Below are positions 7,487 to 16,868 of a DNA stretch of 36,336 bases, piece by piece. Origin of the DNA: Bacteroidia bacterium (GTDB lineage: Bacteria; Bacteroidota; Bacteroidia; J057); assembly GCA_019695295.1 (NCBI GenBank), contig JAIBAH010000037.1:1-36336 (forward strand), given 5' to 3'. Under the pieces are notes generated by a model. It made no database searches. It saw only the letters and a program-made list of their open reading frames with translations, and was not told the origin of the DNA. Within the stretch, counting starts at the first letter, position 1. Each line of letters opens with the position of its first letter. A program made the translations under genes and the position numbers.

Positions 7487-7519
7487 AAAACTCCCGAAAA
7501 AAATTTCCGGGAGTTTTTG
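7487..7519 (-). terminator. Intrinsic terminator of rny
   Basis: AAAACTCCCG (7487-7496) and CGGGAGTTTT (7508-7517) form a perfect 10-bp stem with an 11-nt A/T-rich loop. It lies just after the rny stop on the minus strand and has T runs on both sides. Confidence 0.8.
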
Positions 7520-7546
7520 TATTAAGGATAGTCTATACCCGAAAAA

Positions 7547-9184
7547 TTATTTCGCATACGCAACAGACCTTTTTTCGCGGATAACCGTTACTTTGATATG
7601 TCCGGGATATTGCATATCGGTTTGGATTTTTTGGGAGATGTCAAAAGCAAGCTGATCGGCTCCGTCATCGGAAACCCTTTCACTCTCAACAATTACCCTG
7701 AGTTCACGTCCTGCCTGAATTGCATAGGTTTTTGTAACTCCCGGATAGGAAACCGCAATTTCTTCCAGTTCCTTCAACCTTCTGAGATAACTTTCTACAA
7801 TTTCCCTTCTTGCTCCCGGTCTTGCACCACTGATAGCGTCGCAGGCCTGAATAATAGGAGAAATAATGGAAGTCATTTCTATTTCGTCGTGATGTGCGCC
7901 AATTGCATTAAGGACTTCCGCGTCTTCTTTGTACTTTTCGCAGATTTTCATTCCCAGCAAGGCGTGAGGCAATTCAGACTGCTCCTCAGGCACTTTACCG
8001 ATGTCATGGAGTAATCCGGCTCTTTTTGCGAGTTTTACATATTTTGCATCAAGACCAATTTCGGTAGCCATAATTTCACAAAGATTGGCCACCTCGCGGG
8101 AGTGCTGCAACAGATTTTGTCCGTAAGAGGAGCGGTATTTCATACGACCGAGGTGACGGATAATGTCCGGATGTAATCCATGAATTCCGAGGTCAATTGC
8201 GGTACGCTCACCGGTCTCTATCATTTCTTCCATCAGTTGCTTCTCAACCTTCTTCACAACTTCTTCAATCCGTGCAGGGTGAATCCTGCCGTCAATTACG
8301 AGTTTGTGAAGTGATTTTCTGGCAATTTCTCTTTTTACGGGATCAAAGCAGGAGAGGACAATCGCGTCGGGCGTATCATCCACAATAATTTCCACACCGG
8401 TAGCGGCTTCAAGTGCCCTGATATTTCTACCTTCCCGGCCAATAATCCGTCCTTTAACGTCATCATTTTCGAGCGGGAAAACAGTAATTGCATTTTCAAT
8501 GGTCGTTTCAGCTGCGGTTCGCTGAATAGATTCAATGATAATTTTCTTCGCTTCCTTGTTTGCAGTAATCCGGGCCTCATCCACAATATCCTTCACATAA
8601 GAAGAAGCCTTCGTTCTTGCTTCATCAATCAGTGCGTCCATCAGGTTTTTACGGGCTTCCTCAATGGAAAGACCTGCAATTTTCTGCAGTTCCGCTACCT
8701 GTTTTTTTCTGAGTTCTTCCACTTCATCCTGTTTTTTGGCAAGAGCGGAAAGTTGTTTTCCTACATTTTCTTTGATTTGCTCAGCATCCGCTTTTACTTT
8801 GAGTGATTCATCGCGGATTACATAAGCGTCCTGTTGTTCTTTTCTGACCTGATCAGTGATTTTTTTAAATTCATCCTGACGCTGATTCAGAACCTGTTCT
8901 TTTTGTCTGATTTGATTTTCCCGGGAATCCAGTTTTTCTTTGCGGGCATTGGCTTCTTTCTCGAACTGAGATTTCCGCTGCTCATAGCGTTCATTTACCT
9001 GATTCAGTTTTTCCTGTTTGAGGTTTTCTGCCTTGATTTCAGCGTCCTTTCTGAAAAGCTCGGCTTTGGATTGAGCCGCCTCGAGAAGCCGTTCGTTTGC
9101 AGCAGTAAGCAGATAGCGATTAATAAAAAAACCAATTAATGTACCTGCCAATATACCAATTACAATTCCAATTAAAATTTCCAT
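7547..9184 (-). CDS. rny: Ribonuclease Y
   Basis: The 545-aa product has the full RNase Y layout: an N-terminal membrane helix (residues 1-22), a long charged coiled coil (about 28-215), a KH RNA-binding domain with [15 protein letters not shown] (246-260), and an HD phosphohydrolase domain with His361, the HD pair at 393-394 ([10 protein letters not shown]), HHDE at 431-434 and Asp449. RNase Y is a metal-dependent endoribonuclease that initiates mRNA decay at the membrane. The length is in the usual range (510-550). It is the last gene of a minus-strand block behind the coiled-coil protein and zapA, but it also has its own -7 box at 9195-9202, predicting a leader of about 7 nt. A strong terminator follows. 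Confidence 0.97.
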   Translation of the reverse strand: MEILIGIVIGILAGTLIGFFINRYLLTAANERLLEAAQSKAELFRKDAEIKAENLKQEKLNQVNERYEQRKSQFEKEANARKEKLDSRENQIRQKEQVLNQRQDEFKKITDQVRKEQQDAYVIRDESLKVKADAEQIKENVGKQLSALAKKQDEVEELRKKQVAELQKIAGLSIEEARKNLMDALIDEARTKASSYVKDIVDEARITANKEAKKIIIESIQRTAAETTIENAITVFPLENDDVKGRIIGREGRNIRALEAATGVEIIVDDTPDAIVLSCFDPVKREIARKSLHKLVIDGRIHPARIEEVVKKVEKQLMEEMIETGERTAIDLGIHGLHPDIIRHLGRMKYRSSYGQNLLQHSREVANLCEIMATEIGLDAKYVKLAKRAGLLHDIGKVPEEQSELPHALLGMKICEKYKEDAEVLNAIGAHHDEIEMTSIISPIIQACDAISGARPGARREIVESYLRRLKELEEIAVSYPGVTKTYAIQAGRELRVIVESERVSDDGADQLAFDISQKIQTDMQYPGHIKVTVIREKRSVAYAK

Positions 9185-9194
9185 TAAATATACA

Positions 9195-9202
9195 CAAAAT
9201 TA
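9195..9202 (-). promoter_or_regulatory. -7 promoter box TAATTTTG directly before rny
   Basis: The minus strand reads TAATTTTG, an exact TAnnTTTG match, ending 11 nt before the rny ATG. A TTG lies 15 nt upstream, shorter than the usual spacing of about 17-23. If active, it would yield an mRNA with a leader of about 7 nt. Confidence 0.4.
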
Positions 9203-9299
9203 ATAAAGTGAAAAATACAACCTGACTGATTGAGCAGATTGCGTAACCTAATGGTGATTTTGGAATAGAAAGATAATTAAAAGGAGTGCACAGCAAACA

Positions 9300-9608
9300 C
9301 TACTCAACATATTGAGTAATATCCAGTTGTTTCTCTAATCGGGATAATTTTTCGATTAATAACTGTGTATCCAAGGGGGCGGATTGTTTTTTATTCTTCA
9401 TAAACTCCAGTGCAATATCCAGACAACACATCAAAACAATATCTACCTCATCTCTCATACCGTATTCCAGTCGAAACCGGCTTACTTTATCATTAATCAT
9501 TTTGGCAGCCTGCTGTACCGCAACTGCCTCATCTTCATCCACGAGAACGGGAAAGGTCCTTCCCACTATATTGAGTCTAAGCGAATGTTTCTCCACTTTA
9601 TTTCTCAC
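9300..9608 (-). CDS. zapA: Cell division protein ZapA
   Basis: The 102-aa product matches ZapA: an N-terminal beta-strand region (HSLRLNIVGRTFPVLVDEDEAVAVQQAAKMIN, which I split here as strand then helix) and a C-terminal helix suited to a coiled-coil dimer (IEKLSRLEKQLDI). ZapA promotes FtsZ filament bundling at the Z-ring. The start is GTG at 9608: an in-frame TAA lies two codons upstream and no ATG precedes the conserved core. It begins 17 nt after the stop of the coiled-coil gene, so the two are an operon. Neighbouring rny downstream is a common arrangement in this phylum as I recall it. Confidence 0.9.
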   Translation of the reverse strand: MRNKVEKHSLRLNIVGRTFPVLVDEDEAVAVQQAAKMINDKVSRFRLEYGMRDEVDIVLMCCLDIALEFMKNKKQSAPLDTQLLIEKLSRLEKQLDITQYVE

Positions 9609-9625
9609 TCTTTCTTTAATATAAC

Positions 9626-9901
9626 CTAATCACCAAATTTATTCAAACAGCTATCAATTGCTACTAAATATTCGTCTATTGATTGCTTAATTTCAGATTT
9701 TTGAGCAGGAGTCAGAGATTGTTTTGTTTTTAATATCTTTTTCAGCTCCTCCTTTTCTATAGTTAGTTTTTCAGTTTGAATTTTCAGCTCTTCGATATTT
9801 TTTTCCATCTCCTCTCTTTCTTCCAGTAAAAAACTGATAAAACGATTCATTTTATCTGCTTTTAATATCAAATTATCCAACTGCAATTCCAATGAATCCA
9901 T
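9626..9901 (-). CDS. Coiled-coil protein upstream of zapA, ZapB-like in character, 91 aa
   Basis: From ATG at 9901 the product is almost entirely helical and charged, with heptad spacing through MNRFISFLLEEREEMEKNIEELKIQTEKLTIEKEELKKIL (split into shorter heptads: LEEREEMEKNIEEL and KLTIEKEELKKIL), followed by a short helical hairpin (LTPAQKSEIKQSIDEYL). A longer frame from TTG at 9910 adds only three residues and is less likely. Its place directly before zapA (17-nt gap) and its small coiled-coil form suggest a division-associated partner such as ZapB, but I see no family-defining residues, so this is inference from context. Confidence 0.75.
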   Translation of the reverse strand: MDSLELQLDNLILKADKMNRFISFLLEEREEMEKNIEELKIQTEKLTIEKEELKKILKTKQSLTPAQKSEIKQSIDEYLVAIDSCLNKFGD

Positions 9902-10035
9902 AACGCTCAACTGCTAAACTTAAAAATAAAGTACTAAGTTAGGCACTTTTTTTACAATGACCAAAAAAAAATTTAATACCATTTTTAAAAAATAATATTT
10001 ATTTAATATAACAATTTTATTATCAACATATTAAT

Positions 10036-10067
10036 AAAAAACCCCTGTTAATAAACAGAGGTTTTTT
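10036..10067 (-). terminator. Intrinsic terminator of the 1572-aa protein gene
   Basis: AAAAAACC-C-CTGTT and AACAG-A-GGTTTTTT pair around an AATA loop with one C/A mismatch. It lies 20 bp after the stop of the leftward gene, with a T run on the minus strand. Confidence 0.75.
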
Positions 10068-10086
10068 TATTATTTAAATTTTTGGT

Positions 10087-13000
10087 TTAACGCATGAGCG
10101 TAATATTTCCATTATAGACTTTGGTGCCCAGTATCACATTATAATAATAGATTCCGTCAGCACAGTCTTTTCCTTTCAGGTCTTTACCATTCCAGGAAAT
10201 ATTCTGTCCTTTGGCATTGAATACCGGTTTGCCCCAACGGTCATATACGGCAGCTTCAATATTTTCGGTTCCCAGATACTGAATTATCCACTCATCAAAA
10301 AATCCGTCTCCGTTCGGTGTAAAGACATTCGGGAAGAAGAAGTCAGGATCAATCACGACGTAAGGCCCGTGTGTAATTTCACTCACACATCCATCTTCAT
10401 TGGTAACCTGAAGCGTTACAGTGTATTCTCCTACAAAACGGTAGGTATGTACCGGATTTTGCTCCGTAGTAGTAATTCCATCCCCAAAAGTCCATAACCA
10501 GGATACGGCATTGAGCGAAGTATCGGTAAAGGAAACAGTTGCAGCCGGCAGAAGCAATGTATCACTTACCAAAGGTGCTGAAGTAAACCCTGCGGAGGTA
10601 TTGGAAGAAACAGTTACCGGTGCAAGTGCGATATCATCGGTACATCCTCCTACTCCGACAACCGTCAGCGTTCCATTATAAGTACCTGCTTGAGTATAAA
10701 CATGTATGGGGTCCGGTTCGTTGGAAACAGGAGTACCATCTCCGAAATTCCAGATATAGGTCAAAGCACTCTGAGTTTGTTCAAAGTAAGCCACTTCCAG
10801 TTCATCACAACCATTGGCATTCGTTGCTACATAATTGGCTACCGGCTCCGGATGTACTGTAATGGTCACGCTGTCAGTACTGCTGCAACCCGCTCCATAC
10901 ACTGTACCATAATACGTAACGGTACTATCCGCTGTACTTACCGGATTGGCAATTGTACTGTTGTTCAGACTTTGAGAAGGCGTCCATGAGTAGTAAGAAT
11001 TACCGGTACCTCCTGTAATATGAAGCGTAGTAGAACCATTTCCGCAGATTATGGTTGTATCAGCCCATACATTGGCAGGTTCAAAGGGCACTACAATTAC
11101 AGTAACTTCATCATAGGTTGGACACTCGCCGGCAACACTTGTCCTGATTGTATAAACCGTAGTCTGTGTTGGAGAAACAAACGGATTCTGAGCAGTAGGA
11201 TCCAGAATAGAGTTTGCATCCGGGCTACCTGTCCAGTAGAAAATCACAGGTGAAGCCGGAGTGGTATTGACAAAACTGTAATCCGACATCAATTGGATTG
11301 TATCATCTGAACAAATTACAGTATCCTGAGTAAGAATATTCGCAATCGGTGTAGGTTTTACCTGAACCAGTATATCATCTACAAATCCAGTACATACATC
11401 CGAAGAAACCTGAAGAGAATAGATAGTAGAAGTATTGGGAGATGCCCAGGTAGTACCACTATTCGGATTGGATAACCCTGCGGTTGTCCCTGTACTTGCC
11501 ACCCACTGATATTCATATATTGTACCAAAAGGATCTCCATCCGCCAATCCGTCCAGCCAAACTGAATCACCCTGACAGATATCCGCTACCGTTGGTTCAA
11601 TGGAAGCCGTCGGAAGGGTTCTGACAATAATAGTCATTGTATCTGTACCCGTACAACCGTTGGAAGTAGCGGATAAGGTATAAAGCGTGGTAAACTGAGG
11701 CGTTGCGGTTGTATTCTGGTTCGAAGCATTAGCAAGTCCGGATAACGGATCATTCGGAGTCCATGCGTAAGTGTATGCGGGGCCTGCGCCGGTTGCATAT
11801 CCCTGCATTGTAATTGTTTCGCCAAAGCAGATTTCCTGAGTAGGTCCGGCATCCACAACGGGCACCGGATTAACCCACACAGTGGTTGTACTCATGGTAT
11901 CCAGCGTAGTAACGTCACTGCTACAACCATTATGGGAAACCACAATCAGCGTATAAATCGTTGTTTGAGAAGGATGTACATAAGGATTGGGTAAGGTATC
12001 CCATCCCAGTAATCCGCCACAGTTTGGCGTATTGCAGGACCAGCTGTAATGATATGGGCCGGGAGCCTGATTATTTGCGGCAAGCTGACCGTTGAGGAAT
12101 ACTCCCGGAGAGTTACCGGCACCGCAGATATACTGATCAGGGCCTGCATCCACAAGCGGCTTGGGCAATATTGTCACTACAGCAGAATCAATATTACTTA
12201 CACATCCGTTGGCATCGGTAGCCTGGAAGTAGTATGTCATAGGAGATACCCCCGGATTTACCATAGGGGTTGGGACATACGGATTGGAAATCCCGCAAAG
12301 AGAAGGATTATTACAAGTCCATGTATAAGTAAAGGCCGGGAAACCGGTTCCGGGAAGTACTTGTCCGTCAAGCATGATGGGACCATCTCCACTACAGAAA
12401 GATTTATCAGGACCTGAGGTCACCTGAGGAGAGGGAGCCACGAATATCTGCTGAACCATTGTATCACAACAGAACTGATTGCAAACAATCAAACTAACTG
12501 CAACAAGTCCGGGAGAAGTAAAGGTTACACAACTAACGGTATCCAAAGAACTGAACTGAGGAGAAGCAGTAGGGCCGAAATTCCATAAATAGGACTGATT
12601 TGGTGCAACTACATTTCCGGTATAAGCAAAATTCAGACAACCTCCCTGACAAACATTGGTATTACTTGCAGTAAAGTTTGCGTTCGGATCCGGGATTACA
12701 TTGAAGTTTGCGTAAGCGGTATCACTGAAACATCCGTCATCCACTACATACATCCAGATAGTTTTGGGTCCGGCATTCGGATAATTCACGCACGTAGGAT
12801 TGGGGTTGTTGGCCACCGGTGGGTTTGCACCCGGCATACTCCAGAAGTAAGAAGTTACATTAGGAGTGCCGCAATAAGAGAAATTAAAGCAGTTATTATC
12901 CAGACACTGATCTGCAACCTGAGAAATACAGGCTGTAGGTCTTGGTAATACAGTAACTAACTGACATCCTACCACGGAATTACATCCATTTTCGGAAACA

Positions 13001-14805
13001 GTAAGACAAACGGTATAAGTACCCGGAAGCGACCACTGTACTTCATAAGGTCCCTGACCTGTTGCTCCATTACAAATCACTCCTCCGCCAAAATCCCAGT
13101 TATACACTGCATTGGAAGAAGCATTACCCGTATAAACAATTTGGTTACATACTCCCTGACAAATATTATTCGGGAAAGCGAATAAAGCGGTAGGTACCTG
13201 ATAAACGGTAATTTGCTGAGTAGAAACCGGACTAAGACATCCGTTCAGGTTGATAAGCAAAGTAACGTTTTTCACGCCGGGCTGAGTCCAGTACACATTG
13301 TACGGGCCGATTCCCTGCCCTGAAGGAGTAGCAATCCCACCGTCAAAATCCCAGACGAAACCCGCAGAGGCAGGTGCCCCACCTGTGTAGGTAAGCGTTA
13401 CCGGAACTCCCTCACAAACACTGTTGGAGGTTGTGGTAAAGGTAGAAGACGGCACAGGGTTTACATTTACGGTAACTGAACCGGTACCAAAACAACCGAG
13501 TGCATCTGTAACGGTTACGTCATAAGTTGTGGTAAGCGCAGGACAAACCACGATATTTGCGCCCCCAAGACCTACGGGTTGCCATACGTGATTATACCCC
13601 GGAGTAGCACTATAATTATCCGAAAGCGTAGCGCACTGTCCCTGACAAATCGTCTGAGGGGAAGCATAGGCAACTACATTCGGATTAGGGTTTACCTGAA
13701 CCGTAACCGTTGTGGAAGAAGTACAACCTGCCCCACTCGAGGCGGTTACAGTATAGGTAGTCGTAGTTATCGGATTAACCAGAAAAGTCGGGGAAGTAGC
13801 AGCACCCGGATTCCATGTAAAACTCGTTAGCGGCGTACCCGAAAGATTAGTAGAAAGAATTGTGGTATCGCCGGAACAAATTATCGGAGGGGTCGCAAAA
13901 GCGGTAAGTGCAATCGGTACTACATTCAATGCGATTCCGGTCGGAGTAGAAACATTACCACAATTGTCCTGAACCGGACCTACAAGCTGAACCTGATAAG
14001 AGCCGTTCTGGGTAATCGGAGGGCTTACGGTCAGGGTAAAGTTGTCTTCAAAAGTACCGCCATTCACACAATTTGCTCCGGTTACAGCAGTAACGGTATA
14101 GGGACCACCGGGACCAACGATGTTAAAATCTGAAATATTTACTGTATTACACAGTACATTTTCGCTAAACTGCAAATTTATGGTGTCAGTACCACAGGCA
14201 GGTGCTGCAATCTGCGTAAATACAGGGGGAATATTATCAAAAATTATCGCAGTAGATGCGGAGAAATCTATGGTATATCCTGTAGCACTACCGGTAAAAT
14301 TACTGACATTAATTACAAAGGTTTGACCGTTGATTACAGGGATACAGGCATTGAAAGGAGTCCCGCCGGCACCCTGAGTATTCAAACCTGAACCACCGTT
14401 GGCGCCTGTCGCTCCCGGAGTACCAGAGAAATTACAACTGACCTCCAGCGCTGCATTGGTTGCAATGTCTGCACAGGATGCATTTGTAATATTATAAACT
14501 GCCCAGTCGTAGTCATCTGTAGGGTCAATAGGGGTAATCGTAAAACAAAGATTACCAGGCGTAAGCACCGTAAAGATGTACCAAACGTCATTTTGTTCTC
14601 CTGAGCCTAAGCAGGTACTTACCAGAGGGTCAATTTCATTCGGATTATTCCCTTCTCCGGAATAAGAAACCTGTTGAGTATAGGAGTTCTGACAAATTGG
14701 AAGTGCATTAAAGCAATCCTGCTCGGGCGCCTGACCAAATAAAACCTGACTTAGCCCCGCGATCATTATCAGCAGTAAATATTTTCGTAAAAAGTTACCA
14801 CACAT
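10087..14805 (-). CDS. Giant secreted Ig/PKD-repeat protein with gliding-motility-type (type B, CHU_C) C-terminal domain
   Basis: The 1572-aa product has a signal peptide (1-25, ending LFGQ). Residues about 26-185 form an N-terminal domain (DCFNALPICQNSY, NDVWYIFTV, DDYDWAVYNIT) typical of Bacteroidota adhesin-like proteins. Residues about 186-305 are an Ig-like domain. Then come about a dozen Ig/PKD-like modules, each opening with a variant of xxICxGxxxxL (for example PPIICSGDTTIL, SPQTICQGQCATL, PTQEICFGETITM). Two canonical PKD domains near the end carry WNFGDG and WTFGDG with HxY. Residues about 1489-1572 are the CHU_C domain (FFPNVFTPNGDGFFDEWII, VYDRWGKPVF, WNGKDLKGKDCADGIYYYNV), a type B T9SS signal. 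Likely a surface fibre or adhesin. No PorP/SprF-like partner lies next to it in this window. A -7 box sits 27 nt before the ATG. Confidence 0.93.
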   Translation of the reverse strand: MCGNFLRKYLLLIMIAGLSQVLFGQAPEQDCFNALPICQNSYTQQVSYSGEGNNPNEIDPLVSTCLGSGEQNDVWYIFTVLTPGNLCFTITPIDPTDDYDWAVYNITNASCADIATNAALEVSCNFSGTPGATGANGGSGLNTQGAGGTPFNACIPVINGQTFVINVSNFTGSATGYTIDFSASTAIIFDNIPPVFTQIAAPACGTDTINLQFSENVLCNTVNISDFNIVGPGGPYTVTAVTGANCVNGGTFEDNFTLTVSPPITQNGSYQVQLVGPVQDNCGNVSTPTGIALNVVPIALTAFATPPIICSGDTTILSTNLSGTPLTSFTWNPGAATSPTFLVNPITTTTYTVTASSGAGCTSSTTVTVQVNPNPNVVAYASPQTICQGQCATLSDNYSATPGYNHVWQPVGLGGANIVVCPALTTTYDVTVTDALGCFGTGSVTVNVNPVPSSTFTTTSNSVCEGVPVTLTYTGGAPASAGFVWDFDGGIATPSGQGIGPYNVYWTQPGVKNVTLLINLNGCLSPVSTQQITVYQVPTALFAFPNNICQGVCNQIVYTGNASSNAVYNWDFGGGVICNGATGQGPYEVQWSLPGTYTVCLTVSENGCNSVVGCQLVTVLPRPTACISQVADQCLDNNCFNFSYCGTPNVTSYFWSMPGANPPVANNPNPTCVNYPNAGPKTIWMYVVDDGCFSDTAYANFNVIPDPNANFTASNTNVCQGGCLNFAYTGNVVAPNQSYLWNFGPTASPQFSSLDTVSCVTFTSPGLVAVSLIVCNQFCCDTMVQQIFVAPSPQVTSGPDKSFCSGDGPIMLDGQVLPGTGFPAFTYTWTCNNPSLCGISNPYVPTPMVNPGVSPMTYYFQATDANGCVSNIDSAVVTILPKPLVDAGPDQYICGAGNSPGVFLNGQLAANNQAPGPYHYSWSCNTPNCGGLLGWDTLPNPYVHPSQTTIYTLIVVSHNGCSSDVTTLDTMSTTTVWVNPVPVVDAGPTQEICFGETITMQGYATGAGPAYTYAWTPNDPLSGLANASNQNTTATPQFTTLYTLSATSNGCTGTDTMTIIVRTLPTASIEPTVADICQGDSVWLDGLADGDPFGTIYEYQWVASTGTTAGLSNPNSGTTWASPNTSTIYSLQVSSDVCTGFVDDILVQVKPTPIANILTQDTVICSDDTIQLMSDYSFVNTTPASPVIFYWTGSPDANSILDPTAQNPFVSPTQTTVYTIRTSVAGECPTYDEVTVIVVPFEPANVWADTTIICGNGSTTLHITGGTGNSYYSWTPSQSLNNSTIANPVSTADSTVTYYGTVYGAGCSSTDSVTITVHPEPVANYVATNANGCDELEVAYFEQTQSALTYIWNFGDGTPVSNEPDPIHVYTQAGTYNGTLTVVGVGGCTDDIALAPVTVSSNTSAGFTSAPLVSDTLLLPAATVSFTDTSLNAVSWLWTFGDGITTTEQNPVHTYRFVGEYTVTLQVTNEDGCVSEITHGPYVVIDPDFFFPNVFTPNGDGFFDEWIIQYLGTENIEAAVYDRWGKPVFNAKGQNISWNGKDLKGKDCADGIYYYNVILGTKVYNGNITLMR

Positions 14806-14831
14806 AGGTGTTTATTGATTTGAAATTTATA

Positions 14832-14839
14832 CAAAAGTA
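14832..14839 (-). promoter_or_regulatory. -7 promoter box TACTTTTG for the 1572-aa protein gene
   Basis: The minus strand reads TACTTTTG (exact TAnnTTTG), placing transcription start about 23 nt before the ATG at 14805. It lies in the 69-bp gap after the preceding gene, so the giant gene need not depend on read-through. No TTG is visible at the -33 spacing. Confidence 0.5.
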
Positions 14840-14874
14840 ATTATATAATTCGAAATAGTAGATAGCGAAAACCC

Positions 14875-15423
14875 TTAACGACCATTCAAGGTTCCATTCT
14901 GAATGGAGAAGCTGAGTACATCACTGCAAATATCTCCGTGATTTCCCACGTTTAAGCCCACATTTCTGATATCCCAGTCGAGGGAAAGGTCAAACGTAAT
15001 CTGATTTCCCTGCTTGTTTATATTAACAATAGCAGTTCCCTGAGCAGATTGAGCGTTGTATTTCAGCGTGTAAGGCAAAGACACGCTTTGCTGAGCAAAA
15101 TTCTGGGTTAAATCCCATCCTGCATTCTGATAATCGAGAGTAAGGGAAATGATACCGTTGGAATTGTAATTAAGCACATTCCCCAGAACTGTAATCTGCT
15201 GACCCGTAGCATTTTGGGCAAGCATTGGAGTTTTTAGTCTAAAATTCCATTTTTGCTGACCCAAATCCATATCTGACCAAAGTTTATCCGAGGATAATAC
15301 GGTAGTACTTACCGTTCCTGTTCCGGTTAGCATTAAAGTCGCACTTCCGCCAAATGTTGATTGAGCAAAAGATGTAATAGCAGTAATTGTTAAGAATAAC
15401 AGAAAAAAACAATATTTACGCAT
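14875..15423 (-). CDS. Small secreted beta-rich protein, 182 aa
   Basis: A signal peptide occupies residues 1-21 (MRKYCFFLLFLTITAITSFAQ). The mature part is beta-rich, with alternating polar and hydrophobic strands (QQITVLGNVLNYNSNGIISL, GTAIVNINKQGNQITFDLSL) and a closing segment with one Cys (HGDICSDVLSF). I do not recognise the family; the layout is reminiscent of small lipocalin- or YceI-like barrels, but no diagnostic motif is present. It has its own promoter box at 15464 with a TTG 22 nt upstream. It precedes the giant PKD protein gene by 69 bp, and a functional link is possible but unproven. Confidence 0.75.
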   Translation of the reverse strand: MRKYCFFLLFLTITAITSFAQSTFGGSATLMLTGTGTVSTTVLSSDKLWSDMDLGQQKWNFRLKTPMLAQNATGQQITVLGNVLNYNSNGIISLTLDYQNAGWDLTQNFAQQSVSLPYTLKYNAQSAQGTAIVNINKQGNQITFDLSLDWDIRNVGLNVGNHGDICSDVLSFSIQNGTLNGR

Positions 15424-15463
15424 ATTTTTTATAATTATTTACGAGTAGAAAAATAATACAAGG

Positions 15464-15496
15464 CAAAAGTAATGATATTTATGTAAACTTTATCAA
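15464..15496 (-). promoter_or_regulatory. Promoter (TTG-N22-TACTTTTG) for the 182-aa secreted protein
   Basis: On the minus strand TTG (15496-15494) is followed after 22 nt by TACTTTTG (15471-15464). Both elements match the Bacteroidota primary sigma consensus, giving a leader of about 37 nt before the ATG at 15423. Confidence 0.55.
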
Positions 15497-15559
15497 TTTT
15501 TTCTTTTTTATGTATAAAACGCTGCATGAACCGTAAAATATAGCCCTTAACCGGACTTT

Positions 15560-16585
15560 TTAAACTTGTTTGCGGGAATCCAGCACGCGTTGAATAAATC
15601 TGTAATATTTTTTTTCTTTAATATTTGAGTGCTTCCGGAACAAAACTTCTGCCGATTCTATCTGATTTTTCTGAACGCAGTTGATAATAGTCCGGGTCAC
15701 AAATACATCATGGACTTCTGACTTCAAGAGAGAATCCGAAAGGGTCAGCAGTTTTATCTGACTTGTTTTAAAATCCTCCCCGGAGTCCGGGTTTTTATCG
15801 CTGATTATTTTTTTCATGTACTGATTCAGATATAAATAATAGTAATAGGAAAAAACAGCGTCTTTATTATCCAGCGCAACGGAATCTGCGTATCCCGCAG
15901 GTAATTCGTTTTTTCCGGCAGCAGACAATTTCATATATGCTTTCTGATAAATCAACTCATTGGTCTGAAAGAGGACAAACCATTCGGGAAGGGAAAGCCT
16001 TGTCTTCATTTCATTGAGAAATGCCAAATCCACCTTCAGGATAGAGTCCGCTTGTTTTCCGAATACATTTAAATCCTCTGAAGATAACGAATTCAGCTGA
16101 GAAAGGGAGTGCCGGCCAGCTATCTGATAATAACGGCAGATACTTGCGGCAGGCCCTTCAAATATCAGTGAGTCAATCGTTTGCTTTTGAGGGTTATAGC
16201 CAAAGCGTATTTTAAGCGTGCTGTCAGGAATCAAAAAAATCTCAATGCTTTCTCCCTCTATATAAACCGTAGCAGGTCTTGGACTGTTTACATTAAAACT
16301 GAAGTGATAAAATCCTGAGTCATTGTGAGTTGCCGCAACAGACTCCCGCTGACCTTCTACTACATTATTAAAGATTGCATTCACAAGAATCTCATTATTA
16401 GGATTTATAGGCTCTGCTTTTACAGTACTTGTGCTGTAAAAATTAAACTCAGGGTCATTATTCTTAATATTGAGAGAATAATAGGACAAAAGACCCAGAT
16501 AAAGAATCATAAGTACCGAAATTACAATCGGTGCCGGAGTCCTGTATAAATCCTGAATTAAACCCTTATAAGGAATTTGTGTCAT
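15560..16585 (-). CDS. Membrane-anchored protein resembling the N-terminal part of TlpA/ResA-type proteins, without a thioredoxin domain
   Basis: The start is taken as ATG at 16585 (341 aa); a TTG at 16600 would add five residues. A single membrane helix near the N-terminus (PAPIVISVLMILYLGLLSYYSL) follows a short basic cytoplasmic tail. The exported part begins with a beta region (EILVNAIFNNVVEGQRE, HNDSGFYHFSFNVNSPRPATVYIEG), like the DUF4369-type domain in front of Bacteroidota thioredoxins, and continues with a helical stretch (FGKQADSILKVDLAFLNEMKTRLSLPEW, here cited in two parts: DSILKVDLAFLNEM and LSLPEWFVLFQ). The CxxC thioredoxin domain that usually follows is absent; the protein ends in basic helices. 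Role unknown. The family link is by pattern only. Confidence 0.75.
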   Translation of the reverse strand: MTQIPYKGLIQDLYRTPAPIVISVLMILYLGLLSYYSLNIKNNDPEFNFYSTSTVKAEPINPNNEILVNAIFNNVVEGQRESVAATHNDSGFYHFSFNVNSPRPATVYIEGESIEIFLIPDSTLKIRFGYNPQKQTIDSLIFEGPAASICRYYQIAGRHSLSQLNSLSSEDLNVFGKQADSILKVDLAFLNEMKTRLSLPEWFVLFQTNELIYQKAYMKLSAAGKNELPAGYADSVALDNKDAVFSYYYYLYLNQYMKKIISDKNPDSGEDFKTSQIKLLTLSDSLLKSEVHDVFVTRTIINCVQKNQIESAEVLFRKHSNIKEKKYYRFIQRVLDSRKQV

Positions 16586-16766
16586 AAACAATAATGTCAA
16601 GCAGGTTTTTTATTCAATTGGGGCGCAATTTAAGACGTTTTTTCTCAATTTTCATAATTAATTATCCCCAATACGGGGAGATTTTATGTAATTTTATCGA
16701 ATATTTTCAAGGTTTATTATTCCGGCACGCTCTTTTTTGCGTTTTTACAGGGTTTTTGAACAAAAT

Positions 16767-16774
16767 TACCTTTG
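16767..16774 (+). promoter_or_regulatory. -7 promoter box TACCTTTG for scoB
   Basis: An exact TAnnTTTG match lies 95 bp before the scoB ATG at 16869. No TTG occurs at the expected spacing, though two TTG words lie 8 and 27 nt upstream. A monocistronic scoB message is plausible. Confidence 0.4.
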
Positions 16775-16868
16775 AGCGTTTCGGGTATAAAAAGAAAATA
16801 AATTTGCTGTTTTGATATAATTTCCCGTTTTTTGCTTCAAATTTCATGATAATACAGCATTCCAGATT

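Noticed and set aside
9185-9299. Small RNA such as 6S RNA in the zapA-rny gap
   Set aside because: The position is where ssrS lies in some other bacteria, but I see no long hairpin in the 115 nt, and the right-hand part looks like a promoter for rny.
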